This document shows positions 17,665 to 26,801 of a DNA stretch of 64,000 bases, in pieces; the first letter of the stretch is position 1; every line of letters starts with the position of its first letter. The stretch is from CAVVAE01 sp963746185 (GTDB lineage Bacteria; Actinomycetota; Actinomycetes; Propionibacteriales; Nocardioidaceae). The position numbers and the translations under genes were made by a program. The stretch covers positions 682,001 to 746,000 of the forward strand of contig CAVVAE010000004.1 of NCBI GenBank assembly GCA_963746185.1. Direction: 5' to 3'. Under the pieces are notes generated by a model. The model worked only from the letters and a program-made list of their open reading frames with translations, did no database searches and was not told the DNA's origin.

Positions 17665-18678
17665 TCAGTTGCGGCGCTGGACAATGACCTCGTGCTCAAG
17701 AGGCTGGTAACCGAGCCTGTCGTTGAGGGCGATGATCGGGGTGTTGGTGTCCTCGTTGGACGTATGGACCGCAACGCAGCCGGTCTCTCGCCTCGGCAGT
17801 GCTTCCAGTGTCGCCAGCTTCATGGCCAGTCCAAGTCGATGGCCACGGTGACCTCGAAGCACTAAGGTGTTGGCCTGCAGCACGTGCCCGTTCCACTCCG
17901 GTTTGGTGACCAGCTCGCTGTTTCCGACGAGGGTGCCGTCTTTGGCGAACGCCACCGCCGTCAGATCGCGGCGCCCCTGTGCCCGGCGGCGGGCGGTGAC
18001 CGTGGTCAGCCGCTCGACGTCCCAGACCACCGGCTCGTGGTCCAGGTTGCCCATCGGGGTGTCAGTAGCCATCGCGCTGAGCAAGCGGGCGTAAGCGTCG
18101 TACGACGGCGGGGGCACCTCGTCCCACACCTCGATGCGGTAGTCAGCCGACTGCTCCGTCGCCTCAGCGCGGAGGTCGTCGAGCACCATCGGGTCGGCCG
18201 GTAGGTCGAGGCGTCGATGCGTCGACGTCGCGGCCACGGAGAAGCCAAGCGCCAGCGCGAACCCTTGACCTGGGCCGACGGTTCCGACCGGAAAGGCGAA
18301 CTCACCTAACAGCTTGGTCCTCCCGGATGCCCTGGCAACATCGACGGCGTGCTCGTACAGCCTGGACCCGACCCGCCGGCGCCGATACTCAGGGGAGACC
18401 ACGATCGTGAGCTCCATCGAGTCGAGGTTTTCTCTCACGGGCAGGCACAACAAGCTGATGCCCACGATGGCGTTGTCGCTGAGGGCGAGACCGTGCCGGT
18501 AGCCGAAGAGACCGCCGCTCTTGACGTGTTCAGTGCGCATCTCCTGCAGACTCAGCACGAACGGTCCTGCGTCGGGCCGGTCAATCGCTGCGGCGGAGGC
18601 GAGGACGGCGTACCAACTCTGGTAGTCCGCCTCGTTGTGCGGATCGATCTCGACGATGCGCAGTGGCGCATCGCTCAT
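17665..18678 (-). CDS. Two-domain GNAT acetyltransferase (paralogue 3)
   Basis: A 337-residue tandem GNAT. The N-terminal loop YRRRRVGSRL, linker DTPMGNLDHEP, C-terminal loop HRGHRLGLAMK and signature NEDTNTPIIALNDRLGY match paralogues 1, 2 and 4. It follows paralogue 4 on the same strand by 55 bases. The substrate is unknown. Confidence 0.88.
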   Translation of the reverse strand: MSDAPLRIVEIDPHNEADYQSWYAVLASAAAIDRPDAGPFVLSLQEMRTEHVKSGGLFGYRHGLALSDNAIVGISLLCLPVRENLDSMELTIVVSPEYRRRRVGSRLYEHAVDVARASGRTKLLGEFAFPVGTVGPGQGFALALGFSVAATSTHRRLDLPADPMVLDDLRAEATEQSADYRIEVWDEVPPPSYDAYARLLSAMATDTPMGNLDHEPVVWDVERLTTVTARRRAQGRRDLTAVAFAKDGTLVGNSELVTKPEWNGHVLQANTLVLRGHRGHRLGLAMKLATLEALPRRETGCVAVHTSNEDTNTPIIALNDRLGYQPLEHEVIVQRRN

Positions 18679-18733
18679 CGTGAGACGTCGTCGACAGGCA
18701 GTGTGTCCAGACAGTTCAGGCAGTTCAAGCCGT

Positions 18734-19750
18734 TCAACCCTCGTTGGACCCGAGCTTGAGTTGCATCTCGGCGAGCCTTTCGACCGGCCGGAAGCCGAGC
18801 GTGTCGTTGATCGCGACCATCGGCCCGTTCTCCTCGGCGTTCCATGAATGCACGACCCGGGCGTCGGGGAACCGCGTCTGGAAGTGCACCAGGTTGGCGG
18901 CCTTGAGTGCGATTCCCAGCCGATGTCCGCGATGACCTTTGAGCACGAGGGTCCCGCCCTGCATCGCGAGGTGCGGTTGCTCGTCGGTCGCCATCATCTC
19001 GGTGTCTCCGACGATAGTGCCGTCCGGGGCGATCGCTGCCGTCACGGTTTCGTGGCGACCCTGACGGCGGAACCTTTCCTCCATTTCCCGCACACGAGCC
19101 TCGTCCCAGACCTCGTCCTCGATCTCCAGGTCGCCCATGGGGGCGGCGGTGTTGAACCCCACCTGCAAGTCGCAGTAGCTGGCGAGGTACTCGTCAGGCA
19201 CCGCGTCCTCCCACGTCACGAGCCGGTAGTCCTGATGATGCGGCGCGCTGGCGGCCATCAGCTCTTCGAGTCGCGATGCGGCCACCGGAAGGTCAAGGAC
19301 GCGGTGGACATCGACGATCGCCTTCTGGAAACCGTGGTGAGAGAGAAACGCCGATCCTGGAGACTCTTCCCCTTCAGTGAGAGGCAGGTGGGCTTCACTG
19401 ACGACAGTGGTGCGACCGGCTTGTCTCGCCTCGTCGACGGCAGCTTCGAGCAGCGCGGTGCCGATCCCGCGGCGGCGATGCTCAACTGCCACGTACGGAG
19501 CGACGTACGCCAGGTGCGTGTTGTCGAGCAAGGGATACGACAGCTGGTTGACACCGACGATCTCACCATCGTCGAAGACGGCCGTTTGGTGCTGCTCAGT
19601 CGAGTTGTTCTCGGTGCGAAAAGCTACCTTCGCGGCCCGCAGCGACCAGAAGGCGGCGTACTCGCGACCATGGGCATCGGCATCGCGAGCGGTCTCCCAC
19701 CATGCCTTGACCTGTTGGTCATCGTGTACGTCGATCTCCCTCACCTGCAT
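18734..19750 (-). CDS. Two-domain GNAT acetyltransferase (paralogue 4)
   Basis: A 338-residue tandem GNAT that starts MQVREIDVHDD at ATG 19750; the frame is open much further upstream but into the divergent gene. The N-terminal loop is HRRRGIGTALL, the linker AAPMGDLEIED, the C-terminal loop HRGHRLGIALK and the signature NAEENGPMVAINDTLGF. Three imperfect 9-base repeats (CAGTTCAGG-like, about 18711-18738) lie at and beyond its stop. The substrate is unknown. Confidence 0.88.
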   Translation of the reverse strand: MQVREIDVHDDQQVKAWWETARDADAHGREYAAFWSLRAAKVAFRTENNSTEQHQTAVFDDGEIVGVNQLSYPLLDNTHLAYVAPYVAVEHRRRGIGTALLEAAVDEARQAGRTTVVSEAHLPLTEGEESPGSAFLSHHGFQKAIVDVHRVLDLPVAASRLEELMAASAPHHQDYRLVTWEDAVPDEYLASYCDLQVGFNTAAPMGDLEIEDEVWDEARVREMEERFRRQGRHETVTAAIAPDGTIVGDTEMMATDEQPHLAMQGGTLVLKGHRGHRLGIALKAANLVHFQTRFPDARVVHSWNAEENGPMVAINDTLGFRPVERLAEMQLKLGSNEG

Positions 19751-19802
19751 GCATCGAAGCCTAGAGCCGTTTGCGGGCGAACCCCATCGATTTATCCGCG
19801 AG

Positions 19803-19808
19803 TAGGGT
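19803..19808 (+). promoter_or_regulatory. -10 box of a leaderless tautomerase-like promoter
   Basis: TAGGGT ends 6 bases before GTG 19815. The same box and spacing occur upstream of glmS on the other strand. No convincing -35 was found. Confidence 0.35.
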
Positions 19809-19814
19809 TCGGAT

Positions 19815-20174
19815 GTGCCCGTGGTGAGCGTGTTGGCGCTGCGTCCCGACGATGGAGGCGCGATCGAGCGCACCCTCTCAGCAGTGGTGTCCGCTGTCGC
19901 CGAGGCGCTGGCCGCCTCTCCGCAGGGCACGTGGGCACACTTCGTGTGCGTCGACGCCGTGCAACAGGGCGAGCAGGCGATGGGCTTTCGCGGCCACTGT
20001 CCGATCGTCGTCGTGCGCGGCACGCCGCGCGAACCCGTCGTGGTCGCGGCAGTCCTCAGTGGTGTGGCGAGCGCCGTCTCGGGCAACTTGGACGTGCCGC
20101 TCGAAGACGTCTGGGTGCAGTGGGTCGAGGTTGAGCCGGGCTACGTCTTCGCCGGTGGCGAGGTCATTTCGTAA
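19815..20174 (+). CDS. Tautomerase-superfamily-like protein
   Basis: A 119-residue protein starting GTG-CCC (M-P-V-V-S-V). The Pro directly after the initiator is the catalytic residue of the 4-oxalocrotonate tautomerase superfamily. Its length suits the longer two-module members of that fold. A second half (EPVVVAAVLSGVASAVSGNLDVP followed by VWVQWVEVEPG) is compatible with that. The substrate is unknown. It is divergent from paralogue 4 and convergent with glmM. Confidence 0.6.
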   Translation: MPVVSVLALRPDDGGAIERTLSAVVSAVAEALAASPQGTWAHFVCVDAVQQGEQAMGFRGHCPIVVVRGTPREPVVVAAVLSGVASAVSGNLDVPLEDVWVQWVEVEPGYVFAGGEVIS

Positions 20175-20198
20175 GCCTGGTGCCACCAGCCGCAGCGG

Positions 20199-21605
20199 TC
20201 AGAGCGCGAGCGACACCTTGACGACGTCGGCCAACCGCTGAGCCAACGACTCAGCCTGGTCGGCTGACTCAGCCTCGACCATCACGCGCACCAGCGACTC
20301 GGTACCCGAGGGCCGGAGCAGCACTCTGCCGGTCGCACCGAGCTCGTGTTCTGCATCCTTGACCGCGGCGGCGACTGTTCCGTCGCTGCTGGCTCTGGCC
20401 TTGTCGACGTCTCGCACGTTGACCAGCACCTGCGGTAGCCGTCGCATCACGCCCGCCAGCTCGGCAAGCGAGCTGCCGGACGAAGCCATCCGCTCGGCGA
20501 CGTGCAACGCCGCCAGCACCCCGTCGCCGGTCGTGGCGTAGTCGCTCATAATCACGTGGCCGGATTGTTCGCCGCCGAGAGTGAAGCCTCCCGTGCGCAT
20601 CTCCTCGAGCACGTAGCGGTCACCGACTTGGGTTTGGATCACCGTCACGTTCTGATCGCGCATGGCGAGGACGAAACCGAGGTTGCTCATCACCGTGGCC
20701 ACCACGGTGTCGTGTGCCAGTGCTCCTCCGTCTCGCTGGGCCAGCGCCAGGATCGCCAGCATTTGGTCGCCGTCGACCACCTCACCGGCGGCGTCCACGC
20801 CCAGGGACCGATCGGCGTCGCCGTCGAGAGCGAAGCCGGCGTTGGCGTGGTGCTCGAGGACGGCGGCCCGCAGCGAGTCCAGGTGGGTGGATCCGCAACC
20901 GTCGTTGATGTTGAGACCGTCCGGCTGGTCGTGGATCGCGACGACCTCCGCACCTGCGGCCCGGAAGACGTGAGGAGCGGTCAACGAGGCGGCACCTTCG
21001 GCGCAGTCGAGCACGATCTTCAACCCGGTGAGCGGTACCGAGAGCGTGCTCGCGAGATGGGCGACGTAGCGGGCGACCGGGTCTGGCTCGTCGTTGACCC
21101 TGCCGACGGCTGCTCCGGTCGGGCGGTCGGCGGCTTTCCCGAGCGCGGCCTCGATGGCGTGTTCGGCTTCGTCTTCGAGCTTGTGCCCACCGCGGGCAAA
21201 GAACTTGATCCCGTTGTCTGGCATCGGATTGTGGGACGCGGAGATCATCACGCCGAAGTCCGCTTCGGTGGCCGCAGTCAGGAAGGCCACTCCGGGTGTG
21301 GGCAGGACGCCCAACCGTCGTACGTCGACACCGGCCGACGCGAGGGCACCGACGACGACGGCTTCGAGGAACTCACCGCTAGCTCGCGGGTCACGTCCGA
21401 TGACGGCAACCGGACGGGGTCGAGACGTGTCGCCGGACTGGCCCAGGACGTGTGCTGCCGCGATCGACAGGTCGAGCACGAGCTGCGCCGTGAGGTCGAC
21501 GTTGGCGACACCGCGGACGCCGTCCGTTCCGAAGAGTGTCCTCGGGTTGGGTGTCCTCGGGTTGGGTGTCCTCGGGCTAGGCATGCGCGCGCTGGGTCCG
21601 GACAC
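20199..21605 (-). CDS. glmM: Phosphoglucosamine mutase
   Basis: A GlmM of up to 468 residues that converts glucosamine-6-phosphate to glucosamine-1-phosphate. The phospho-Ser is Ser124 in SASHNP, the metal loop is DGDADR, and LRPSGTESLVRVMVE is the phosphate-binding loop. The family start is normally just before LFGTDGVRG; here about 20 extra residues precede it, including PRTPN repeats from a DNA tandem repeat. The start could be GTG 21605 or ATG 21584. It lies 14 bases after rpsI. Confidence 0.96.
   Translation of the reverse strand: MSGPSARMPSPRTPNPRTPNPRTLFGTDGVRGVANVDLTAQLVLDLSIAAAHVLGQSGDTSRPRPVAVIGRDPRASGEFLEAVVVGALASAGVDVRRLGVLPTPGVAFLTAATEADFGVMISASHNPMPDNGIKFFARGGHKLEDEAEHAIEAALGKAADRPTGAAVGRVNDEPDPVARYVAHLASTLSVPLTGLKIVLDCAEGAASLTAPHVFRAAGAEVVAIHDQPDGLNINDGCGSTHLDSLRAAVLEHHANAGFALDGDADRSLGVDAAGEVVDGDQMLAILALAQRDGGALAHDTVVATVMSNLGFVLAMRDQNVTVIQTQVGDRYVLEEMRTGGFTLGGEQSGHVIMSDYATTGDGVLAALHVAERMASSGSSLAELAGVMRRLPQVLVNVRDVDKARASSDGTVAAAVKDAEHELGATGRVLLRPSGTESLVRVMVEAESADQAESLAQRLADVVKVSLAL
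21536..21580 (+). repeat. 15-bp tandem repeat, three copies, in glmM 5' end
   Basis: The unit GTGTCCTCGGGTTGG occurs at 21536-21550 and 21551-21565, with a two-mismatch third copy at 21566-21580. On the minus strand it encodes the PRTPN repeats at the start of GlmM. The in-frame unit length means copy changes would alter only the tail length. Confidence 0.9.
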
Positions 21606-21619
21606 GAGCGACTTGCGGC

Positions 21620-22141
21620 TCAGCGCTTGCTGTACTGAGGAGCCTTACGGGCCTTCTTGAGTCCAGCCTTCTTGCGCTCCTTGATTCGCGCGTCGCGGGT
21701 CAGCATGCCGGCCTTCTTGAGCGACGGCCGGTTGGCTTCAGTGTCGGTCTCGTTGAGGGCGCGGGAGACGCCGAGCCGCAGTGCGCCGGCCTGGCCGGTG
21801 AGGCCACCGCCGTGGATGCGGGCGATGACGTCGTACTGACCGACGAGCTGGGTCAAGACGAACGGCTCGTTGACGAGTTGCTGGTGCAGCTTGTTGGGGA
21901 AGTAGGCGTCGAGGGCACGTCCGTTGACGGTCCAGGTGCCGGTGCCTGGCACGATCCGGACCCGAGCCACGGCTTCCTTGCGACGTCCAGTGGCGCCGGC
22001 CGCTGCGATGTTGACCGCACGGGGAGGCGTGTCAGGAGACGCCGCGCTCTCGGTGGTGTACTCACTGGGCGCGTCGATCTCTTCAGTGACGTCGGTGACG
22101 TCGGTGACGTCGGTGACTTCGGTGGTGGTGGTCTCAGCCAC
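21620..22141 (-). CDS. rpsI: 30S ribosomal protein S9
   Basis: A 173-residue S9. The conserved part begins near GRRKEAVARVR (about residue 52) and ends in the canonical KKARKAPQYSKR, which reaches the P site. The first 50 residues are a Thr/Val/Asp-rich extension with a TDV repeat. The start is GTG 22141. It follows rplM by 50 bases in the usual rplM-rpsI pair. Confidence 0.97.
   Translation of the reverse strand: MAETTTTEVTDVTDVTDVTEEIDAPSEYTTESAASPDTPPRAVNIAAAGATGRRKEAVARVRIVPGTGTWTVNGRALDAYFPNKLHQQLVNEPFVLTQLVGQYDVIARIHGGGLTGQAGALRLGVSRALNETDTEANRPSLKKAGMLTRDARIKERKKAGLKKARKAPQYSKR
22086..22121 (+). repeat. 9-bp tandem repeat in the S9 N-terminal extension
   Basis: Three copies of GTGACGTCG (22086-22112) and one GTGACTTCG (22113-22121). 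On the minus strand they encode TDV repeats in the nonconserved leader of S9. Confidence 0.85.
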
Positions 22142-22191
22142 GGATGTTCCTCACTTCAAAACTGCAGGTTGGGGTCGGCACGACCAGGGGG

Positions 22192-22635
22192 TCACTGGGC
22201 GATCTGGGTGATCTCGAACGTCTGCGGCTGCTGAGCCGAGTGCGGGTGGTTCGGTCCGGAGTACACCTTGAGCTTCTTCAAGAGCTGACGGCCGAGGCGG
22301 TTCTTGGGGAGCATGCCCCAGACAGCCTTCTCGACTGCCCGGCGAGGGTCCTTCTCGAGCAGCACACCGTACGCCGTCGAGGACAGGCCACCGGGGTAGC
22401 CCGAGTGGCGGTAGGCCAGCTTGTTCTCGCGCTTGCTGCCGGAAAGGGCCACCTTCTCGGCATTGATGATGATCACGAAGTCGCCAATGTCCATATGGGG
22501 TGCGAACGTCGGCTTGTGCTTGCCGCGCAGCAGCGTCGCGGTCTGGACGGCGAGACGTCCAAGAACTACGTCAGTGGCATCGATGACGTGCCACTCACGC
22601 GTGACGTCGCCGGGCTTCGGGCTGTACGTGCGCAC
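22192..22635 (-). CDS. rplM: 50S ribosomal protein L13
   Basis: A 147-residue L13, the normal length. It starts GTG 22635 (VRTYSPKPGDV), with WHVIDATDVVLGRLA and KVYSGPNHPH intact. The frame is open 56 codons further upstream but without similarity. It is first gene of rplM-rpsI, with a candidate promoter at 22815-22844. Confidence 0.97.
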   Translation of the reverse strand: MRTYSPKPGDVTREWHVIDATDVVLGRLAVQTATLLRGKHKPTFAPHMDIGDFVIIINAEKVALSGSKRENKLAYRHSGYPGGLSSTAYGVLLEKDPRRAVEKAVWGMLPKNRLGRQLLKKLKVYSGPNHPHSAQQPQTFEITQIAQ

Positions 22636-23057
22636 GGTCGTTGACCTTCGTTCGTTTCGGATCCAACAATGATGTGTTTCTGGCGATGTGTCTTTGCCCG
22701 GGACTCGTCGAGACAGATCAAGAGTCATCTCGGGCGACGCGTTGCCTACCCTGGCCGGACGCCTCGAATGCGGCTCGTGAAGTGACGCAGACCGGCTGAG
22801 CACAACGACCGCCCAGAATACCGGCCTATACCCGTAAGGGTCAAAACGAGGACTCCCCCGGTCTGCGCCTCAGGCGCCGCCCCAAGACGTCGTACATTTC
22901 CAAGTTTTTCCAAAAGTACGGTAGGGGCATAGGTTGGTCACACCAGCAATCCGACCTGATCACGCCCGGATGTTGGGGTGCGGGGCCCAAACCGGGGTCG
23001 CTCGCGCCCTGCGGGCAAGTGGCCTCGATCCAGGCCCGACACCTAAGGAGAGCCGCC
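22636..23057. other. Divergent intergenic region rplM/gltA
   Basis: About 420 bases without a gene. The left half is the likely rplM 5' leader (about 170 nt), with a partly paired stem between CCCGGGACTC (from about 22688) and GAGTCATCTCGGG, reminiscent in position of L13 leaders elsewhere. The right half holds the upstream region of citrate synthase, including two TTTCCAA copies in an AT-rich patch near 22890-22915. No confident gltA promoter was identified. Confidence 0.5.
22815..22844 (-). promoter_or_regulatory. Candidate housekeeping promoter of rplM-rpsI
   Basis: Minus-strand TTGACC (22844-22839), an 18-base spacer and TATTCT (22820-22815) fit the sigma-70/HrdB consensus and would give a leader of about 170 nt. 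Confidence 0.55.
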
Positions 23058-24386
23058 GTGTCCACAGACACCAACGACACCGCCTCCGGCACCGCTGCCC
23101 GCTCCTCGCTCACCGTCCGCGATAACCGCACTGGCACCGAGTACGACGTCCCGATCACCGACGGGGCCGTGCGCGCCGCAGACCTGGCCAAGATCAGGTC
23201 TCACGACGACGAGCCGGGAATCGCCGTCTACGACCCTGGCTTCGTCAACACCGCCTCGTGTCGTTCCTCGATCACCTACATCGACGGTGACAAGGGCATC
23301 CTTGAGTACCGCGGCTACCCCATCGAACAGCTGGCCGAGAAGTCGAGCTATCTCGAGGTGGCCTACCTGCTCGTTCATGGCGAACTGCCCAGCAAACAGC
23401 AGTTCGACTCGTGGGAGCACCAGATCACGTTCCACACGTTCGTGCACGAGAACGTCAAGAGCTTCATGGAGGGGTTCCGGTACGACGCTCACCCGATGGG
23501 AATGTTGCTCGCCTCAGTCGGGGCGCTGTCGACGTTCTACCCGGAGTCACGCAATATCTCCGAGGCCGGGATCCGGCAGATGCAGATCGTCCGGCTGATC
23601 GCGAAGATGCCGACTCTCGGGGCCTGGGCGTTCCGGCACGCGCAAGGCAAGCCCTATGTCTACCCCGACAACGACCTCGGCTATGCCGCGAACTTCCTGT
23701 CGATGCTGTTCAAGATGAGCGAGCGAAAGTTCGAGGCTGACGAACGGCTGATCAAGGCGCTCGAGGTGCTGTTCATCTTGCATGCCGACCACGAGCAGAA
23801 CTGCTCGACCAACGCCGTGCGCGCGGTCGGCTCTTCCCAGGTCGACCCTTACTCAGCCATCTCTGCCGGAATCGCCGCCCTGTTCGGCCCGCTCCACGGC
23901 GGCGCCAACGAAGCGGTGCTCAAGATGCTCCGCCGCATCGGCTCGGCCGAGAAGGTGCCCGAGTTCATCGACGGCGTGAAGAACGGCAAGGAACGCCTGA
24001 TGGGCTTCGGACACCGGGTCTACAAGAACTACGACCCGCGCGCGACGATCATCAAGAAGGCATGTGACGACGTCTTCGAGGTCACCGGCGTCAACCCGCT
24101 CCTCAAGATCGCCGTCGAACTGGAAAAGATCGCGCTCGAGGACGAGTACTTCGTCTCGCGCAAGCTCTACCCGAACGTCGACTTCTACTCCGGCCTGATC
24201 TACGAAGCGCTCAACTTCCCGCCGGAGATGTTCACCGTGCTGTTCGCCATCCCCCGCACGTCGGGCTGGCTGGCGCAGTGGCTCGAGATGGTCCAGGACG
24301 ACGAGCAGAAGATCGCCCGTCCCAAGCAGATCTACACCGGCGAGCGCAAGCTCGACTTCATCCCCGCCAGCGACCGCTGGAGCTAA
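23058..24386 (+). CDS. gltA: Citrate synthase
   Basis: A 442-residue type II citrate synthase that condenses oxaloacetate and acetyl-CoA. GTG 23058 is preceded by AAGGAG at 23045-23050. Active-site His280 lies in LFGPLHGGANEAV and His319 in MGFGHRVYKNYDPR; FILHADHEQN is the third conserved block. The C-terminus FIPASDRWS is typical. It is an isolated TCA-cycle gene inserted between rplM and the GH43 gene. Confidence 0.96.
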   Translation: MSTDTNDTASGTAARSSLTVRDNRTGTEYDVPITDGAVRAADLAKIRSHDDEPGIAVYDPGFVNTASCRSSITYIDGDKGILEYRGYPIEQLAEKSSYLEVAYLLVHGELPSKQQFDSWEHQITFHTFVHENVKSFMEGFRYDAHPMGMLLASVGALSTFYPESRNISEAGIRQMQIVRLIAKMPTLGAWAFRHAQGKPYVYPDNDLGYAANFLSMLFKMSERKFEADERLIKALEVLFILHADHEQNCSTNAVRAVGSSQVDPYSAISAGIAALFGPLHGGANEAVLKMLRRIGSAEKVPEFIDGVKNGKERLMGFGHRVYKNYDPRATIIKKACDDVFEVTGVNPLLKIAVELEKIALEDEYFVSRKLYPNVDFYSGLIYEALNFPPEMFTVLFAIPRTSGWLAQWLEMVQDDEQKIARPKQIYTGERKLDFIPASDRWS

Positions 24387-24462
24387 TCCCTGATCCAGCT
24401 GGTCAGACCCCTGGTGCAGCCAGCGGACTTGTTCGATCAGGGCATCTGCGAGGATCGAACGT

Positions 24463-26157
24463 ATGGCCGTGTTCTCCCCATTTCTGCGACGGGTCAGAGC
24501 TGCTGCCGGTCTGTTGCTCCATGGGCCTGCCGAACCGCGTGAGGAACCAGACACTCCTGACCTGACGACCGAAGAGCCGGCAGACGACGCCGACGAGTCG
24601 CCCGGTGACCTGCCGAGTGGCTACTTCGTGAACCCGATCGCCGAAGGCGCCGACCCTTTCGTCGTACGGGATGGCAACCGCTATCTGTGGTGCCAGAGCG
24701 AAGGCAATGTCGCGATCGCGATCTGGGAGTCAGACCGGCTCACCAGCCTGGGACGTAAGCACGTCGTGTGGCGCGCTCCGGCTGAAGGCCCTTACAGCAA
24801 AGAGGTCTGGGCGCCGGAGCTGATCAAGCTCGACGGCCGCTGGTACATCTACTTCGCCGCCGATGACGGTCGCAATCGCAACCACCGTACCTACGTCCTC
24901 GAAGCCGAGAGCGACGACCCGCTCGGCTCCTACTCATTGCACGGTCCGCTGCTCACGGGAGAAGGCGCTGACTCCGCTCGCCCTGACCTCTGGTCGATCG
25001 ACATGACGGTCCTTGAACATCAGGGCCAGCGGTACGCCGTCTGGTCGGGCTGGCCCGCCGAACGCGAAGACCTCCAGCACCTGTACATCGCGGCCATGGC
25101 CTCACCGCTCGAACTTGCCGGCCCGCGAGTGATGATCGCCGAACCCGGGGTGTTCGTCTGGGAACGCATCATGGAGACGCCGAAGTCACGTGGTCTCGTC
25201 GAGGGCCCGCAGGTATTGCGGCAGGGAGATCGCACGTTCCTGACCTACTCGTGCTCGTCCTCGTGGCTGCCGACCTACAAGGTGGGACTGCTCGAACTTA
25301 CTGGCGACAACCCTCTTGACCCGGCGTCATGGACGCGCTTTCCAGAGCCGATCTTCAGGTCCACCGACGAGACCTACGGCGTCGGGCACGGCGGCTTCGT
25401 ACGCTCCCTCGACGGCAGTGAGTGGTGGCACGTTTTCCATGCGAAGGTCGACCGCGCGAACGGTTGGCGGCGCTCGATCCACGTCCAACCGATGACCTGG
25501 CGTCCGGACGGCACCCCCGACCTCGGCACGCCGCTGGCGTCGAAAGAAGTCCTCGCGGTTCCCGCTGCCACCACGATCTCGAACCACGCCGAAGCGCGGA
25601 GCTGGGACTTCACCAAGCCGGACGCGCTCAACGACTTCGATTACTACGGCCACCACCAGTTCGTCGATGAGGCGACGGACGGGCTGCACCTCGGCGGCCA
25701 GCCGGAAGCACCGGTGAACGCCTACCGCACCGGAGAAAAAGTCGTCGTGCGTGATGGCGCGTACGACGATGTGGAGCTGTCGGCTACCTTCAAGTTCCTC
25801 GGCGGCCTTCGCGCAGCCGGAGTCGTGTTCAGGGTTACCGGGGCGGCCTTAGGTTTCGATGCACAGCGGGGCTACTTCGCGGGGCTTTCTCTTGACCGGG
25901 GAGCTCTCGTCCTCGGCAAGACCGACGGCAAAGGATTCGTGCAGCTCGCTGAGACGCGGTTCTTGATCAACGAGAGCGCCACGCACACCATCACGGTCAG
26001 AGCCCTGGGCGATCTGATCACTGTCACGTCTGGAGAAGCCGTGATCCAGCATCACGACGGCGACTACCACTGCGGCTCCGTGGGTCTGCGCATCGTCGAC
26101 ACCCATGTCTGCTTCACCGGTCTCTCGGCAAAGCCCCTCGACCTACCGGCTGAGTAA
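24463..26157 (+). CDS. Glycoside hydrolase family 43-like protein
   Basis: A 564-residue protein. A five-bladed beta-propeller GH43 module occupies about 55-360, with the three expected acids: Asp64 in GADPF (base), Asp180 in WSIDM (pKa modulator) and Glu248 in VEGPQ (acid). KEVWAPELIKLDGRWYIYFA is a classic GH43 block. Residues 375-560 form a C-terminal beta-sandwich. Likely substrates are arabinan or xylan side chains. The N-terminus has only a weak hydrophobic stretch, so export is uncertain. An acidic linker (about 23-50) precedes the propeller. Confidence 0.85.
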   Translation: MAVFSPFLRRVRAAAGLLLHGPAEPREEPDTPDLTTEEPADDADESPGDLPSGYFVNPIAEGADPFVVRDGNRYLWCQSEGNVAIAIWESDRLTSLGRKHVVWRAPAEGPYSKEVWAPELIKLDGRWYIYFAADDGRNRNHRTYVLEAESDDPLGSYSLHGPLLTGEGADSARPDLWSIDMTVLEHQGQRYAVWSGWPAEREDLQHLYIAAMASPLELAGPRVMIAEPGVFVWERIMETPKSRGLVEGPQVLRQGDRTFLTYSCSSSWLPTYKVGLLELTGDNPLDPASWTRFPEPIFRSTDETYGVGHGGFVRSLDGSEWWHVFHAKVDRANGWRRSIHVQPMTWRPDGTPDLGTPLASKEVLAVPAATTISNHAEARSWDFTKPDALNDFDYYGHHQFVDEATDGLHLGGQPEAPVNAYRTGEKVVVRDGAYDDVELSATFKFLGGLRAAGVVFRVTGAALGFDAQRGYFAGLSLDRGALVLGKTDGKGFVQLAETRFLINESATHTITVRALGDLITVTSGEAVIQHHDGDYHCGSVGLRIVDTHVCFTGLSAKPLDLPAE

Positions 26158-26160
26158 GGT
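26155..26160 (+). promoter_or_regulatory. -10 box of a leaderless HAD promoter
   Basis: TAAGGT overlaps the GH43 stop and ends 7 bases before ATG 26168. The HAD gene may therefore be transcribed independently as a leaderless mRNA. Confidence 0.35.
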
Positions 26161-26167
26161 CGAATGC

Positions 26168-26788
26168 ATGGCTCAATCCAGGCTCGAGGCGGTCGTCTTC
26201 GATCTCGGCAACGTGCTCATCAGCTGGGATCCCCACCCGGCCATCGCGTCCGCCGTCGGCCCGAGCGAGGCGACCCGGTTCCTCGCTGCTGAGGACTTCG
26301 ACTTCGGCGCCTGGAACCACGAGCAGGACGCCGGCCGGCCGTGGGATGAGGCCGAGAGCTCAGCTGCCGAGACCCACCCGCACTGGCGACAACACATCCT
26401 CGGCTACCGCCGATACTTCGAGCGCTCGCTCACCGGACCGATCGACGGCACGGTGGCGATCGTGGAGGAACTTCATGACGCCGGAGTTCCCTTGTTCGCG
26501 CTGACCAACTGGTCAGCCGATTTGTTCCCCTACGCGCGGCGCCGGTTTGCCTTCCTCGAGCTTTTCGACGACATCGTGGTCTCCGGCGATGAAGGTATCG
26601 CCAAGCCAACGCCCGAGATCTTTGCGATCCTCAAGCGGCGAGTGGCGAGACCACTGGAGCGATGCCTCTTCATCGACGACTCGGCGACCAACGTCGAGGC
26701 CGCGAGGCTCGCCGGCCTTGACGCCGTGGTGTTCACCGATCCTGACCAGCTGCGCTCCGAGCTGCGCGCTCGAGGCCTGCTCGCCTGA
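26168..26788 (+). CDS. HAD-superfamily hydrolase
   Basis: A 206-residue HAD phosphatase. Motif I is VVFDLGNVL, which has Asp then Asn at the usual second Asp, a known variant in epoxide-hydrolase/YihX-like HADs. Motif II is ALTNWS, motif III Lys in GIAKPTPEIF and motif IV FIDDSATNVEAA. YihX-type alpha-D-glucose-1-phosphatase-like activity is possible. It starts 10 bases after the GH43 stop. Confidence 0.88.
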   Translation: MAQSRLEAVVFDLGNVLISWDPHPAIASAVGPSEATRFLAAEDFDFGAWNHEQDAGRPWDEAESSAAETHPHWRQHILGYRRYFERSLTGPIDGTVAIVEELHDAGVPLFALTNWSADLFPYARRRFAFLELFDDIVVSGDEGIAKPTPEIFAILKRRVARPLERCLFIDDSATNVEAARLAGLDAVVFTDPDQLRSELRARGLLA

Positions 26789-26801
26789 TACATCGCCGAC
26801 G

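Noticed and set aside
20502..21638. 378-codon plus-strand open frame
   Set aside because: Antisense to glmM; no recognisable domain.
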